Assembly (NCBI RefSeq): GCF_017312365.1
Contig: NZ_BLJI01000017.1
Coordinates: 27,190-91,189 of the forward strand
Direction of reading: 5' to 3'
Length of the DNA stretch: 64,000 bases
DNA from: Chroococcus sp. FPU101
GTDB taxonomy: Bacteria; Cyanobacteriota; Cyanobacteriia; Cyanobacteriales; Microcystaceae
Shown here: one piece after another, positions 17,652 to 26,266 of the stretch
Layout of the letters: the number at the start of each line of letters is the position of its first letter
How positions within the stretch are numbered: position 1 is the stretch's first letter
The notes under the pieces: model-generated
What the model saw: only the letters and a program-made list of their open reading frames with translations
The model's database searches: none
What the model was told of the DNA's origin: nothing
Position numbers and translations under genes: made by a program

Positions 17652-20600
17652 ATGACATTTAATAATGATTCTTTGTCCAATATTTTGGAAGAAAATTTAA
17701 CAGCTAGTGATCTTTTGAGTGACAGGGCTCACGAGCATGATCATGATATCCATGACGTTCATGATTATCCGATCGATTTAAACCCTGCTACCCTTGCAGT
17801 CAGTGATTCACCACGATCTATTATTGCACCGACTCGCTTAGTCGTCCCTGAAATTATCCCGACTAATTCCCTCAGTCAAAGTCGAATTAATGGCTTATTA
17901 TCGGGTTATAGCTGGACTATACCCGCTTCCAGAGTGCTGACTTATAGCTTTTATGAATCTTCGGTTTGGAATGGGTCTTATTATGGGAGTGAAACAGGTG
18001 TCACAGAAGTTAGTGAAGCGGTTAAAACCAATGTACGAAATATTTTGAATTGGTTAGAGACAGTCATTAATATCGACTTTCAAGAAGTAACCGAAACCTC
18101 TACATCTGGCTCAGTTGGAACATTACGCTATATGTTATCCAATAATCCTGGTTATGCCTATGCCTACTATCCGACTACTCATCCACTGGGGGGAGATGTT
18201 CACTTAAGGCCAAGCTATCAAAATACATCCAGTACTAACGGATTTGAGCAACCCGCAGGTAATCATGGTTATATGTCCTTAATTCATGAAACCTTACATG
18301 GTCTTGGTCTCAAACATCCCCACGAAGGCACTGCACTACCCACTGTTGAGGATAATACAGCCAATACCGTCATGTCCTATCGCTTTACAGGAAACTCATC
18401 TGGAACAGCGATGGCTTATGATATTGGGGCATTACAAAATTTATACGGCACAAAAGCCAAAGAAACTGGAAATACCTCCTATCAGTTTACCACTCGCATT
18501 GATCAGTTTTCCGTCAATAGCGTTTTATCGATTAACACTCCCAATTTAACCAAACAAACGATCTGGGATACAGGGGGAACTGATACCCTAGATTTTTCTA
18601 ATCTTAGCTTTGAGAGTTTGGGTTATCGCTTTGATATGAACGAAGGTGGCTGGTTAACTGCAAACCGCGCCTATCGCTTCCAACAGAATATTAGTGACTA
18701 TAATGTGACGGGAGGAACCATTCAAAGCACCTATTTTGATTTTGGCACATCGATCGCTTATGATGTCACGCTAGAAAATTTAGTTAACTCCAGCAGTTCA
18801 GATACTATCTATGCTAATAATGCCGCGAATGAATTTCAAGGATATACCACAGGGCGATCGGTTGGTGCAGATGTTCTCTGGAATACAAGTAATAACGATA
18901 CCTTAGATTTATCTGCTTATAGTTTCAATGCAGTCACTCGTACTCAAAACGGCAATGATTTAGTTATTGGTTTAGGTAGCAATGGCTCAGTTACAGTAAA
19001 AAACTACTATACTAGCCCCCAACTGAACATTCTATACAGTAATGTTCTTCTTCCTACAATTAGCCTTGGAGTATCGCCGAGTAGTGTCGCAGAAGACGGT
19101 ACCAATATTCTTGTCTATACCTTTACTCGTATTGGTGATCTCAGCAGTAGTTTAAACGTTAACTTTAATGTTAGTGGTGATGCTGTATTTAATACCGACT
19201 ATAGCCAAAGTGGAGCAACTTATAACAGTACCACTGGTAGCATTACCTTTAACGCTGGTGCCAGTACCACCACTCTCACCCTTAGTCCTACCGATGACAC
19301 AGAAGTAGAATACGATGAAACCATTGGTATTACTTTAGCTTCTAATGCCAGCTATATCATTGGCACCAATAGTACAGTAATCAGTACGATTTTGAATGAC
19401 GATATCGCGGTTAACCCATCTAGCATCAGTCTATCGGTTAACCAGACTGCCGTCGCCGAAAATGGTACACCTAATCTAATTTATACCTTTACCCGAACTG
19501 GTAATACAACGAATTCTCTAACCGTTAACTTTAGCGTTAATGGTACAGCAACTTGGAATACAGACTATACCGTCATTGGAAGCAGTAGTTTTAGTGCCAC
19601 CGTAGGAAATCTAACTTTTGCAGCTAACTCTGCTACCGCAACGCTAACCATTGATCCTAAAGGTGATGCCCTAGTTGAAAATCCTGAAACTGTTGGAATA
19701 ACTCTAACCAGTGGACTGAATTACCTTATTGCTACTCCTGCAACTGTTACAGGCACAATAACCAACGATGATGGGGATGCTTCAAACAATACCCTAATCG
19801 GTGGTAGTAGTAGCGATAACCTCAACGGTGGGGATGGAAATGATACTTTAATTGGAAATGCAGGAAATGACACCCTCAACGGTGGTACTGGAGTCGATAG
19901 CCTTAGCGGTGGTTTAGGTAATGATAGTTATTTCATCGATAATCTAGGAGACATCGTTACAGAAAATGTCAGTGAAGGTACCGATCTTCTGCAAGCCTCC
20001 ATTACGGTTGACTTAAATAGTACGACTAACATAGAAAACCTGACACTAACAGGTACAGCAAACATCAACGCTACAGGAGATGGCAACAATAACACGATTA
20101 CAGGTAATGCGGGCAATAATACCCTGACAGGTAACGGCGGTAACGATCAACTTAATGGCGGTGTCGGCGTAGATAACCTGATTGGTGGCTTGGGTAATGA
20201 TACTTATACTGTTGACAATATCGCTGATGTGTGCATAGAAAACGTGGGAGAAGGGATAGACACCCTTAAAACACCTTTTACCTCTAACCTGACAGGAACG
20301 AACCTCGAAAATTTAACTTTAACGGGAACAGGAAACATCAACGGTACTGGAGATAGTAATAATAACACTCTGACTGGTAATACTAGCAACAATACCCTAA
20401 CAGGTGGCAGTGGTATTGATAAACTGCTTGGAGGGAATGGAAACGATCGCTTAGTTGGAGAAAGCGGTAATGATACCCTGACAGGTGGCAGTGGTATTGA
20501 TACTTTTGCCTTTGTTTCCTTGGCTGATGGAATCGATCGGATTAGCGATTTTTCAGTCGTTGACGATCTTATCGAAATATCAGCATCGGGTTTCGGTGGT

Positions 20601-20813
20601 GGCTTATTGGCTGGTACTCTTGATCCTTCTCTGTTGCGAGTCGGTGCAGGAATTACGACGGCAAATACAGCAACACAGCGATTGATTTATAACACCACAA
20701 CTGGCGCGTTATTCTTTGATGCGGATGGTAATAGTACTTTATCTACCGCTACCCAGTTCGTGACTCTTTCAGCTAATCTAGCTCTAACTTCGGCTGATTT
20801 TAGTGTTGTTTAG
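17652..20813 (+). CDS. Secreted metzincin protease with Calx-beta and RTX repeats
   Basis: A 1053-residue exported protein. A histidine/aspartate-rich N-terminus (about 25-40) precedes a serralysin-like M10 protease domain with zinc motif HETLHGLGLKHP (from His212) and Met-turn MSYR (Met241). Then come two Calx-beta domains (about 475-580 and 590-700) and RTX nonapeptides of the GGxGxD type (about 712-985), ending in a hydrophobic tail (FVTLSANLALTSADFSVV) like type I secretion substrates. There is no N-terminal signal peptide, which fits type I secretion. No ABC/TolC partner lies in the window. Proteolysis of extracellular protein or surface processing is the likely role; calcium should control folding. 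Confidence 0.85.
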   Translation: MTFNNDSLSNILEENLTASDLLSDRAHEHDHDIHDVHDYPIDLNPATLAVSDSPRSIIAPTRLVVPEIIPTNSLSQSRINGLLSGYSWTIPASRVLTYSFYESSVWNGSYYGSETGVTEVSEAVKTNVRNILNWLETVINIDFQEVTETSTSGSVGTLRYMLSNNPGYAYAYYPTTHPLGGDVHLRPSYQNTSSTNGFEQPAGNHGYMSLIHETLHGLGLKHPHEGTALPTVEDNTANTVMSYRFTGNSSGTAMAYDIGALQNLYGTKAKETGNTSYQFTTRIDQFSVNSVLSINTPNLTKQTIWDTGGTDTLDFSNLSFESLGYRFDMNEGGWLTANRAYRFQQNISDYNVTGGTIQSTYFDFGTSIAYDVTLENLVNSSSSDTIYANNAANEFQGYTTGRSVGADVLWNTSNNDTLDLSAYSFNAVTRTQNGNDLVIGLGSNGSVTVKNYYTSPQLNILYSNVLLPTISLGVSPSSVAEDGTNILVYTFTRIGDLSSSLNVNFNVSGDAVFNTDYSQSGATYNSTTGSITFNAGASTTTLTLSPTDDTEVEYDETIGITLASNASYIIGTNSTVISTILNDDIAVNPSSISLSVNQTAVAENGTPNLIYTFTRTGNTTNSLTVNFSVNGTATWNTDYTVIGSSSFSATVGNLTFAANSATATLTIDPKGDALVENPETVGITLTSGLNYLIATPATVTGTITNDDGDASNNTLIGGSSSDNLNGGDGNDTLIGNAGNDTLNGGTGVDSLSGGLGNDSYFIDNLGDIVTENVSEGTDLLQASITVDLNSTTNIENLTLTGTANINATGDGNNNTITGNAGNNTLTGNGGNDQLNGGVGVDNLIGGLGNDTYTVDNIADVCIENVGEGIDTLKTPFTSNLTGTNLENLTLTGTGNINGTGDSNNNTLTGNTSNNTLTGGSGIDKLLGGNGNDRLVGESGNDTLTGGSGIDTFAFVSLADGIDRISDFSVVDDLIEISASGFGGGLLAGTLDPSLLRVGAGITTANTATQRLIYNTTTGALFFDADGNSTLSTATQFVTLSANLALTSADFSVV

Positions 20814-20819
20814 AACGGT

Positions 20820-20849
20820 TGTAGAGATATGCAATGGCACGTCTCTGCA
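20820..20849. repeat. Dispersed palindrome of the TGTAGAGACG family (copy 1)
   Basis: TGTAGAGA (20820-20827) and TCTCTGCA (20842-20849) are inverted with one mismatch; the centre contains TGCAATGGCACG. It lies 7 bases after the stop of the protease gene. Related copies are at 40630-40661 and 45808-45837, also just downstream of genes. Confidence 0.65.
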
Positions 20850-20997
20850 ATGTCTAATAAATGACGCAAAGTATTGAGGGTGCAATTAAGAGTACAGATT
20901 TACGCAATAGATTAGGATTAAGCTAAGATTGACCCATCCCGAAGAAGGATGGTAAGATAATAGATTGCAGCATTTAACGAAAACTTACAGAATCGCA

Positions 20998-21267
20998 ATG
21001 GCATTAACACAGACCAAAAAACAAGAATTAATGACTCAGTTCCAATCCCATGAAACCGATACGGGATCTGCGGATTTACAAGTTGCTTTGCTTACCGAAA
21101 GAATTAACCAATTGACCTCTCATCTACAAACGAACCCCAAAGATCACGCATCTAGACGGGGACTACTCAAAATGATTGGTCGTCGCAGAAACTTATTATC
21201 TTATATTCAAAATAAAGACCAAGACCGTTATCAAAACCTGATTCGTACTCTTGGAATTCGTCGTTAA
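20998..21267 (+). CDS. rpsO: Ribosomal protein S15
   Basis: The 89-residue product begins [12 protein letters not shown] and contains the S15 core [16 protein letters not shown] and [16 protein letters not shown]. The upstream in-frame codons (from 20965) are not family-like, so ATG 20998 is used. It is followed by the PAM68 gene after 21 bases, a known cyanobacterial pairing. Confidence 0.97.
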   Translation: MALTQTKKQELMTQFQSHETDTGSADLQVALLTERINQLTSHLQTNPKDHASRRGLLKMIGRRRNLLSYIQNKDQDRYQNLIRTLGIRR

Positions 21268-21288
21268 TTTATCTTTACCATATTTCCT

Positions 21289-21732
21289 ATGCCCTCTGAA
21301 CCGAAAAGGGATCGCTTACCGTTTGAACCCAATCAGAAAAAAAAGAAAACCCCAAAACAACCTCCATCACCTGTCATCGCAGCTAAAAAGGAACAAGCAA
21401 GCCTAAAAGCGATCCCAGAAGAGGTTAGTAAGCGCATGATTAAACGCATGGCTTTATTCTCAGGCATTCCTACAGCACTAGGAATGTCATCATTTTTTGT
21501 TTTTTACCTAGTGGTTAGTCATGGGATCAAAGTACCCAACTATGCTGTCTTTGCCGTCAGTCTAGGCTTATTTGGGTTAGGCGTTCTTGGCTTAAGCTAC
21601 GGTATTTTTTCGACCTCATGGGATGAAAATCGACTAGGAAGTTGGTTCGGTTGGGAAGAGTGCAAAATCAACTTTGGCCGTACACTAGAAGCATGGCGGT
21701 CAGGTAAAAAAGAAGCCAAGGGCAACAGCTAA
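21289..21732 (+). CDS. PAM68 family photosystem II assembly protein
   Basis: A 147-residue membrane protein with a basic, proline-rich N-terminus (about 1-45), two membrane helices (about 60-82 and 90-112) and the conserved tail FSTSWDENRLGSWFGWEE. PAM68 (Sll0933 in Synechocystis) helps early assembly of photosystem II, including CP47 insertion. It lies 21 bases after rpsO, as in other cyanobacteria, which links ribosome supply with thylakoid assembly. This gene is one of the clearest cyanobacterial markers in the window. Confidence 0.92.
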   Translation: MPSEPKRDRLPFEPNQKKKKTPKQPPSPVIAAKKEQASLKAIPEEVSKRMIKRMALFSGIPTALGMSSFFVFYLVVSHGIKVPNYAVFAVSLGLFGLGVLGLSYGIFSTSWDENRLGSWFGWEECKINFGRTLEAWRSGKKEAKGNS

Positions 21733-21784
21733 AATATCTTTGAATCGCTAAATAGAACCCAATCAGTATAAGGGATCATAAGAA

Positions 21785-22843
21785 ATGATAGTCGTAATGA
21801 AAGTTGGTTCCCCAGAACCCGAAATCAGTCGCGTTAGTGCAGAGTTTCAAAGTTGGGGACTTAATCCCGAAAAAATTGTCGGTAAACATAAAGTCGTAAT
21901 TGGTTTAGTCGGTGAAACAGCCGATTTAGATCCTTTACAAATCCAAGAAGTTAGCCCTTGGATTGAAACCGTACTACGAGTTGAACAACCCTTTAAACGG
22001 GCAAGTCTCGAATATCGTCACGGTGAATATAGTGAGGTCATTGTTCCCACCCCTAACGGAGATATTTTCATCGGGAAAAATCACCCCGTTAGTATTGTCG
22101 CCGGCCCCTGTTCCGTCGAAAACGAAGAAATGATCATAGAAACCGCCAAACGAGTCAAAGCGGCTGGTGCACAGTTTCTCAGAGGTGGGGCGTATAAACC
22201 TCGCACCTCTCCTTATGCGTTTCAAGGACATGGAGAAAGTGCTTTAGGTTTATTAGCAGCAGCCAAAGAAGCGACGGGTTTAGGCATTATCACAGAAGTC
22301 ATGGATGCAGCAGACCTCGATAAAATTGTTGAAGTCGCAGATGTCATTCAAGTTGGGGCGAGAAATATGCAGAATTTCTCACTCCTCAAAAAAGTCGGCG
22401 CAAAAGATAAACCCGTATTAATTAAACGAGGAATGTCAGCAACAATCGATGAGTGGTTGATGGCGGCTGAATATATCCTAGCGGCAGGTAATCCTAATGT
22501 GATTCTATGTGAACGTGGTATCCGTACCTTTGATGGCAAATATACCCGCAATACTCTAGATTTATCGGTTTTACCCGTTTTACGCGCTCTGACTCACTTA
22601 CCGATTATGATTGATCCCAGTCATGGTACAGGTAAATCAGATTATGTCCCTGCAATGGCGATGGCATCCTTAGCGGCAGGTGCAGATTCTTTGATGATTG
22701 AAGTGCATCCCAATCCGAAAAAAGCCTTATCAGATGGGCCACAGTCCCTTACACCAGAACGTTTTGATCGACTCACCCAAGAATTAGCCATTATCGGAAA
22801 AGCGATTAATCGTTGGCCACAGCATCAAATGGCTTTAGCTTAA
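21785..22843 (+). CDS. aroF: 3-deoxy-7-phosphoheptulonate (DAHP) synthase, type I-beta
   Basis: First enzyme of the shikimate pathway: condenses phosphoenolpyruvate with erythrose 4-phosphate. The 352-residue protein has an N-terminal ferredoxin-like regulatory domain (about 1-75) and a TIM barrel with AGPCSVENEEM, GAQFLRGGAYKPRTSPYAFQG, VLIKRGMSATIDEW, ILCERGIRTFD and PIMIDPSHGTGK, all metal- or substrate-binding signatures of the I-beta group. A terminator follows at 22904-22942. The symbol could equally be aroG by local convention. Confidence 0.95.
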   Translation: MIVVMKVGSPEPEISRVSAEFQSWGLNPEKIVGKHKVVIGLVGETADLDPLQIQEVSPWIETVLRVEQPFKRASLEYRHGEYSEVIVPTPNGDIFIGKNHPVSIVAGPCSVENEEMIIETAKRVKAAGAQFLRGGAYKPRTSPYAFQGHGESALGLLAAAKEATGLGIITEVMDAADLDKIVEVADVIQVGARNMQNFSLLKKVGAKDKPVLIKRGMSATIDEWLMAAEYILAAGNPNVILCERGIRTFDGKYTRNTLDLSVLPVLRALTHLPIMIDPSHGTGKSDYVPAMAMASLAAGADSLMIEVHPNPKKALSDGPQSLTPERFDRLTQELAIIGKAINRWPQHQMALA

Positions 22844-22903
22844 ACTACTCTACTCTCTTGTCCATGTCTGGAGAGGGAGAATCTCTAAAATTACTTATTA
22901 CAG

Positions 22904-22942
22904 AGTGGTATTGCACAAAAGCGTTAATACCACTTCTTTTTT
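22904..22942 (+). terminator. Rho-independent terminator after DAHP synthase
   Basis: AGTGGTATT (22904-22912) pairs perfectly with AATACCACT (22926-22934), then TCTTTTTT. It lies about 60 bases after the stop codon. Confidence 0.85.
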
Positions 22943-23419
22943 GCTTTAATAAACGCATTAATTAAAAATTTTGGCTATAAAACTGCTGTCTTGACAATGA
23001 AGCTGAAACGATTTCATTTTATGTTATGATAAATTATAGATAGAAGTGTAGTTTATAGACCTTAAGATAGTTTTAAAACTAGGCATCTGATCATATTACA
23101 TTAATCAATGTTTTTTGTCAATTTATTGAGTAAGTTCTATAGAAATGAACAAAAGCGATTAAGATTTAATCTTTTCCTCACACACTAATTATGCTCATCC
23201 AAGAAAAGATACATTCGTTTTTTTCAGGATTCTATATGTTTTTGACTTTCAAGCTAAATAAATATGAATAGTTAAATTAGAGTAAAAACGATGATTTAAC
23301 TCTGGCTTTTAAAAGTATTAAGAATAAAAATAGAACCAGAAAAGATGAATTAATCATGATTAATCAGATTTAATTATTGAATCCATTAACATTTACTAAA
23401 AAATCTAGAGGTAAAGCAC
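22943..23419. other. Intergenic region, about 480 bases
   Basis: Very AT-rich and without open frames or recognisable RNA. A TTGACA at about 22992 has no convincing -10 box at the right distance. A ribosome-site-like AGAGGT sits before the GTG start at 23420. I see no repeat or operator that I can support. Confidence 0.4.
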
Positions 23420-23893
23420 GTGATTTTCGTTTCGCTGCCTTCTCCAACCAGACGGAATTCAAGCACTGTAAGTTTTGCTTCAACTCTTTATTTATGTCCA
23501 ATTTTGGATTTATTATTATCAAAAGTTCCTCAAGAATTACAGCCCGAAATTAGGCTTGGATTACAAGAAGCGTTAATTAATGCAGCTAAACATGGAAATA
23601 AACTTGATCCGTCTAAAACTGTAGTCGTTAAGTTTATCATTACCAAAGAAAGTTATTCTTGGATTATTTCAGATGAAGGAGTGGGTTTTCATCATCCACA
23701 GCCCTCCGAACCCAAATGTCAGTGTCAAGTCACTCATGATCGAGATCTTCCGATCGATGAATCAGAAAGTGGTCGAGGTTTGTGTATACTAAACGAAATA
23801 TTTGACCAAGTTCTCTGGGATTATGAGAAAGGAACACAGGTCAAACTTTGTAAAATCATTAAAAAAGGTAAACGTCAAACCGTACAAGTCTAA
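23420..23893 (+). CDS. RsbW-type serine kinase / anti-sigma-like ATPase
   Basis: The 157-residue protein has a GHKL ATPase fold: N-box EALINAAKHGNKLD (about 50-63), G1-like SDEGVGF and G2-like SGRGLCILNEIFD. These match RsbW/SpoIIAB kinases, which hold a sigma factor or phosphorylate an anti-anti-sigma partner. No partner gene is adjacent. The GTG start has AGAGGT at a proper distance; the first 20 residues are low in similarity to the family. A cysteine pair (CQC) in the loop is a local oddity. Confidence 0.8.
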   Translation: MIFVSLPSPTRRNSSTVSFASTLYLCPILDLLLSKVPQELQPEIRLGLQEALINAAKHGNKLDPSKTVVVKFIITKESYSWIISDEGVGFHHPQPSEPKCQCQVTHDRDLPIDESESGRGLCILNEIFDQVLWDYEKGTQVKLCKIIKKGKRQTVQV

Positions 23894-24159
23894 TGCTTAC
23901 CATGAGTCGGGCAAGGTGGCGCAGAAATTGAACGATCTAACCATCCTGTAGCCTGATGAAGATGGGTTAACGCTGCTTCGGGTTGATCTTTGAGTAAAAA
24001 AACTAAAGCCGAGCCGATTTGCTGTCCCGCTTGTGCCTTACGATTAGCTTTGAGACGATGCCAATCATTCGGAGTAATGGAAAGACGTTCCGCTAAAGCT
24101 TGAGCTAATTCGAGAGTACTATATTCAGACAGTTTGTCAGATGAAGTGGGAAGCATCAT
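23890..24159 (-). CDS. Conserved small cyanobacterial protein of unknown function
   Basis: 89 residues, all helical, with the central part SITPNDWHRLKANRKAQAGQQIG and a later QPEAALTHLHQATGWLDRS. It resembles a small family found only in cyanobacteria (DUF6439-like, from memory). Its 3' end overlaps the convergent kinase gene by four bases. No signal or membrane segment. No function can be given. Confidence 0.6.
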   Translation of the reverse strand: MMLPTSSDKLSEYSTLELAQALAERLSITPNDWHRLKANRKAQAGQQIGSALVFLLKDQPEAALTHLHQATGWLDRSISAPPCPTHGKH

Positions 24160-24239
24160 ATAAAGTTTTAAGAAAGTTAGTAAAAATCTCCTTCCTATCT
24201 ACTATATATAATTTACATTAACCTTATAGTGATGATGGT

Positions 24240-24641
24240 ATGTCTTCAGAGATTTCTAACCTATTCGATGGCGATGACGCAGAATTTGAACAAGCAATTG
24301 TAGACATAGAACAGTCTTTAAAGACATTAAAACAACGTTATCATCAAGTTAAACAAGATCTGCAACAACAAGCCGAGCTTAAAGGACAGTTTGAGAGTCT
24401 TGAGCAAGAATGGCAAACTCATCAACAAAGCGAATTAGAAAAAGAATTAATCAACCTTAGAGATCAAATTCAAGAATTATCCATTGCTTTAGAAAGTGCT
24501 TTACTATCGAGTCGGGATTTTCAACGATTATTCTGGAAAGGAATTAGACAAGGATTACTCAGTGAGGTTTTTTGGCAAATCATACGGTTTGGAGGTTTGG
24601 GTATTGTTATTGGTTGGTTACTCAAATCATACTCAGGATAA
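24240..24641 (+). CDS. Coiled-coil protein with C-terminal membrane anchor
   Basis: 133 residues: an acidic start, a long coiled coil (about 20-90, rich in Gln/Glu/Lys), then an amphipathic stretch and one C-terminal hydrophobic helix (FGGLGIVIGWLL). The layout fits a tail-anchored scaffold or dimerising membrane protein. It is divergent from the small gene before it and lies 48 bases upstream of the ECF sigma gene, same strand, so it may belong to that transcript. I do not recognise a named family. Confidence 0.6.
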   Translation: MSSEISNLFDGDDAEFEQAIVDIEQSLKTLKQRYHQVKQDLQQQAELKGQFESLEQEWQTHQQSELEKELINLRDQIQELSIALESALLSSRDFQRLFWKGIRQGLLSEVFWQIIRFGGLGIVIGWLLKSYSG

Positions 24642-24689
24642 ATGAAATTATTGAACCATTATTGAATAACCCAAGTCTAAAAGGCTGCA

Positions 24690-25325
24690 ATGACTGGTGA
24701 GGGTGAAAAACTCGTGATAGCTGATAACCAGACAGGAACAAGCGTGCGCGAAGCGTGCCTGGGGCATCGCACATTAATCCTACAATGTCAAAAAGGGGAT
24801 TGCATCGCTTTCCAACAACTTTATCGACGTTATCAGCCACGTGTTAAAGCGACTTTGTATCAATTATGTGGTAGCGAGATGTTAGACGATTTGCTGCAAG
24901 AAGTGTTTTTTCGAGTTTGGCGAGGACTTCCGAAACTTCGTCAACCGTCTTATTTTTCCACATGGCTTTATCGCATTTGTTGGAATGTAGCCACCGATGG
25001 ACGGCGACAGTTTGCTAAACGTCAGTTAGAAAGAGAACTCCCAACAACTGAACGTGAAGAAACGTCTACAGTAGATGAACAGTTCTCGCGTCCGCAAGAT
25101 ACACCAGATTTGATGCAATTGCATTATCAAGATCTCGTACAGCGAGCTTTAGACACACTGAGTCTAGAACATCGTGCTGTATTAGTCCTACATGACTTAG
25201 AAGATTTACCACAAAAAGAAATTGGGCAAATCTTACAGATTCCGACGGGAACGGTTAAATCTCGTTTATATTATGCTCGGAATGCAATTCGTCAATATTT
25301 GCAGCAACAAGGAGTAATCCTATGA
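24690..25325 (+). CDS. ECF-type RNA polymerase sigma factor
   Basis: A 211-residue group 4 sigma factor. Region 2: LILQCQKGDCIAFQQLYRRY and DDLLQEVFFRVWRGLPKLR, STWLYRICWNVATDGRR. Region 4: LSLEHRAVLVLHDLEDLPQ and IGQILQIPTGTVKSRLYYAR. It resembles SigG of cyanobacteria, but other ECF groups are possible. The next gene overlaps by four bases and encodes a small one-helix membrane protein, the usual position of an anti-sigma factor. The N-terminus around residue 18-25 (TSVREACLG) comes from a short repeat insertion at 24741-24758. Confidence 0.9.
   Translation: MTGEGEKLVIADNQTGTSVREACLGHRTLILQCQKGDCIAFQQLYRRYQPRVKATLYQLCGSEMLDDLLQEVFFRVWRGLPKLRQPSYFSTWLYRICWNVATDGRRQFAKRQLERELPTTEREETSTVDEQFSRPQDTPDLMQLHYQDLVQRALDTLSLEHRAVLVLHDLEDLPQKEIGQILQIPTGTVKSRLYYARNAIRQYLQQQGVIL
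24741..24758. repeat. Short repeat inside the ECF sigma gene
   Basis: AGCGTGC occurs twice (24741-24747 and 24752-24758) around GCGA. The local base composition is much more GC-rich than its surroundings, and it encodes extra residues before the conserved sigma region 2. It resembles the small dispersed repeats of cyanobacterial genomes. Confidence 0.55.
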
Positions 25326-25717
25326 CTCGCCTTCCTCATGATGATCAACCATTAATCCAATTTTTGAAGCAAAATCGACCGATACCGCCTGCAACAACTA
25401 ATTTAGTTGAAAAACAGTTAATGCAATGGGTGGTTAAGGAACGCCGTGTATCCTCTAGCAAACCGATTTTTTATAGGCTGCTAATTCCTGGGATGATTGC
25501 TACTGCTGGTTTAGTAACTTGGCACTTTTGGAAAAGTGGGCCTTCTACTCAACAAATGGCGACTCAACCAGAAGAATTAGAATCTTTTGTGATCGATAGT
25601 TGGAATGGGGCTAACGAACAGTTATCCTATGCACCAAAAGAAACTAATCTCGAAAACACTTGGTTAATGCTAGAAGAGTCTGACTCGAATTCAAAAAACA
25701 AAACAAATCACAAATAA
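25322..25717 (+). CDS. Probable anti-sigma factor for the ECF sigma factor
   Basis: 131 residues with a cytosolic N-terminal part (about 1-50), one membrane helix (about 51-70: LLIPGMIATAGLVTWHFW) and a periplasmic tail. There is no zinc-binding HxxxCxxC motif, so it is not a ZAS-type factor. Four-base overlap with the sigma gene and position before a Spy-like periplasmic gene support an anti-sigma role; this is inferred from context, not from a conserved motif. Confidence 0.65.
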   Translation: MTRLPHDDQPLIQFLKQNRPIPPATTNLVEKQLMQWVVKERRVSSSKPIFYRLLIPGMIATAGLVTWHFWKSGPSTQQMATQPEELESFVIDSWNGANEQLSYAPKETNLENTWLMLEESDSNSKNKTNHK

Positions 25718-25732
25718 TAAGGGAAAACAATC

Positions 25733-26227
25733 ATGTTTAAGTATTTATATGCTGCTAGTCTATCATTGCTCACACTAGCTTCCATTAGTGGGCCTGTGTT
25801 TGCTGTTCCGTCTGTTTCTCCTCAATCAGAATATGCTCAAGCAGAAACTAAACCACGACCACAAAGAGATAGAAAAAATTTTTTTGAGCAACTTAATCTA
25901 ACCGAAGCCCAAAAACAGCAGATTTCAACGATTCGCCAAAAATATCGTCCTAATATCGAGCAAACTGCCCAGCGACTTCGTACCACGCAACAAGATTTAC
26001 AAAAGCTGATGGCGAGTTCTGCTTCTCGTGACCAAATCCTAGCTAAATATCAACAAGTCGGCAATTTACGTCAAGATATGGATCGATTGCGTTTTGAAAG
26101 TATGCTAGACATCCGCGATGTTTTAACAACGGCTCAACGTCAAGAATTAGAACAAATGATGCAACAACGACGCTCAAAAAGGCCCGAACCTAGAAACGCT
26201 CGTCCTGAACCTCCAGCACCGCTGTAA
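25733..26227 (+). CDS. Spy/CpxP-like periplasmic protein
   Basis: 164 residues: signal peptide to about residue 24 (…GPVFA), then a helical domain with two LTxxQ motifs (NLTEAQKQQISTIRQKY and LTTAQRQELEQMM) and a proline/arginine-rich tail. Spy and CpxP of enterobacteria are envelope-stress chaperones or sensors with exactly these motifs. It lies 15 bases after the anti-sigma gene, so a sigma/anti-sigma/chaperone operon sensing envelope damage or metals is likely. Confidence 0.8.
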   Translation: MFKYLYAASLSLLTLASISGPVFAVPSVSPQSEYAQAETKPRPQRDRKNFFEQLNLTEAQKQQISTIRQKYRPNIEQTAQRLRTTQQDLQKLMASSASRDQILAKYQQVGNLRQDMDRLRFESMLDIRDVLTTAQRQELEQMMQQRRSKRPEPRNARPEPPAPL

Positions 26228-26266
26228 TTGTTTTAGGCTTTCTCTAGCGGTCTAATTGCTTGAATG

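Noticed and set aside
20965..20997. Longer start for S15
   Set aside because: The upstream codons are not part of the S15 family; ATG 20998 is followed by the standard N-terminus.
22985..23035. Possible sigma-70 promoter with TTGACA before the anti-sigma gene
   Set aside because: No TATAAT-like box lies 16-18 bases downstream of TTGACA, so the match is probably chance.
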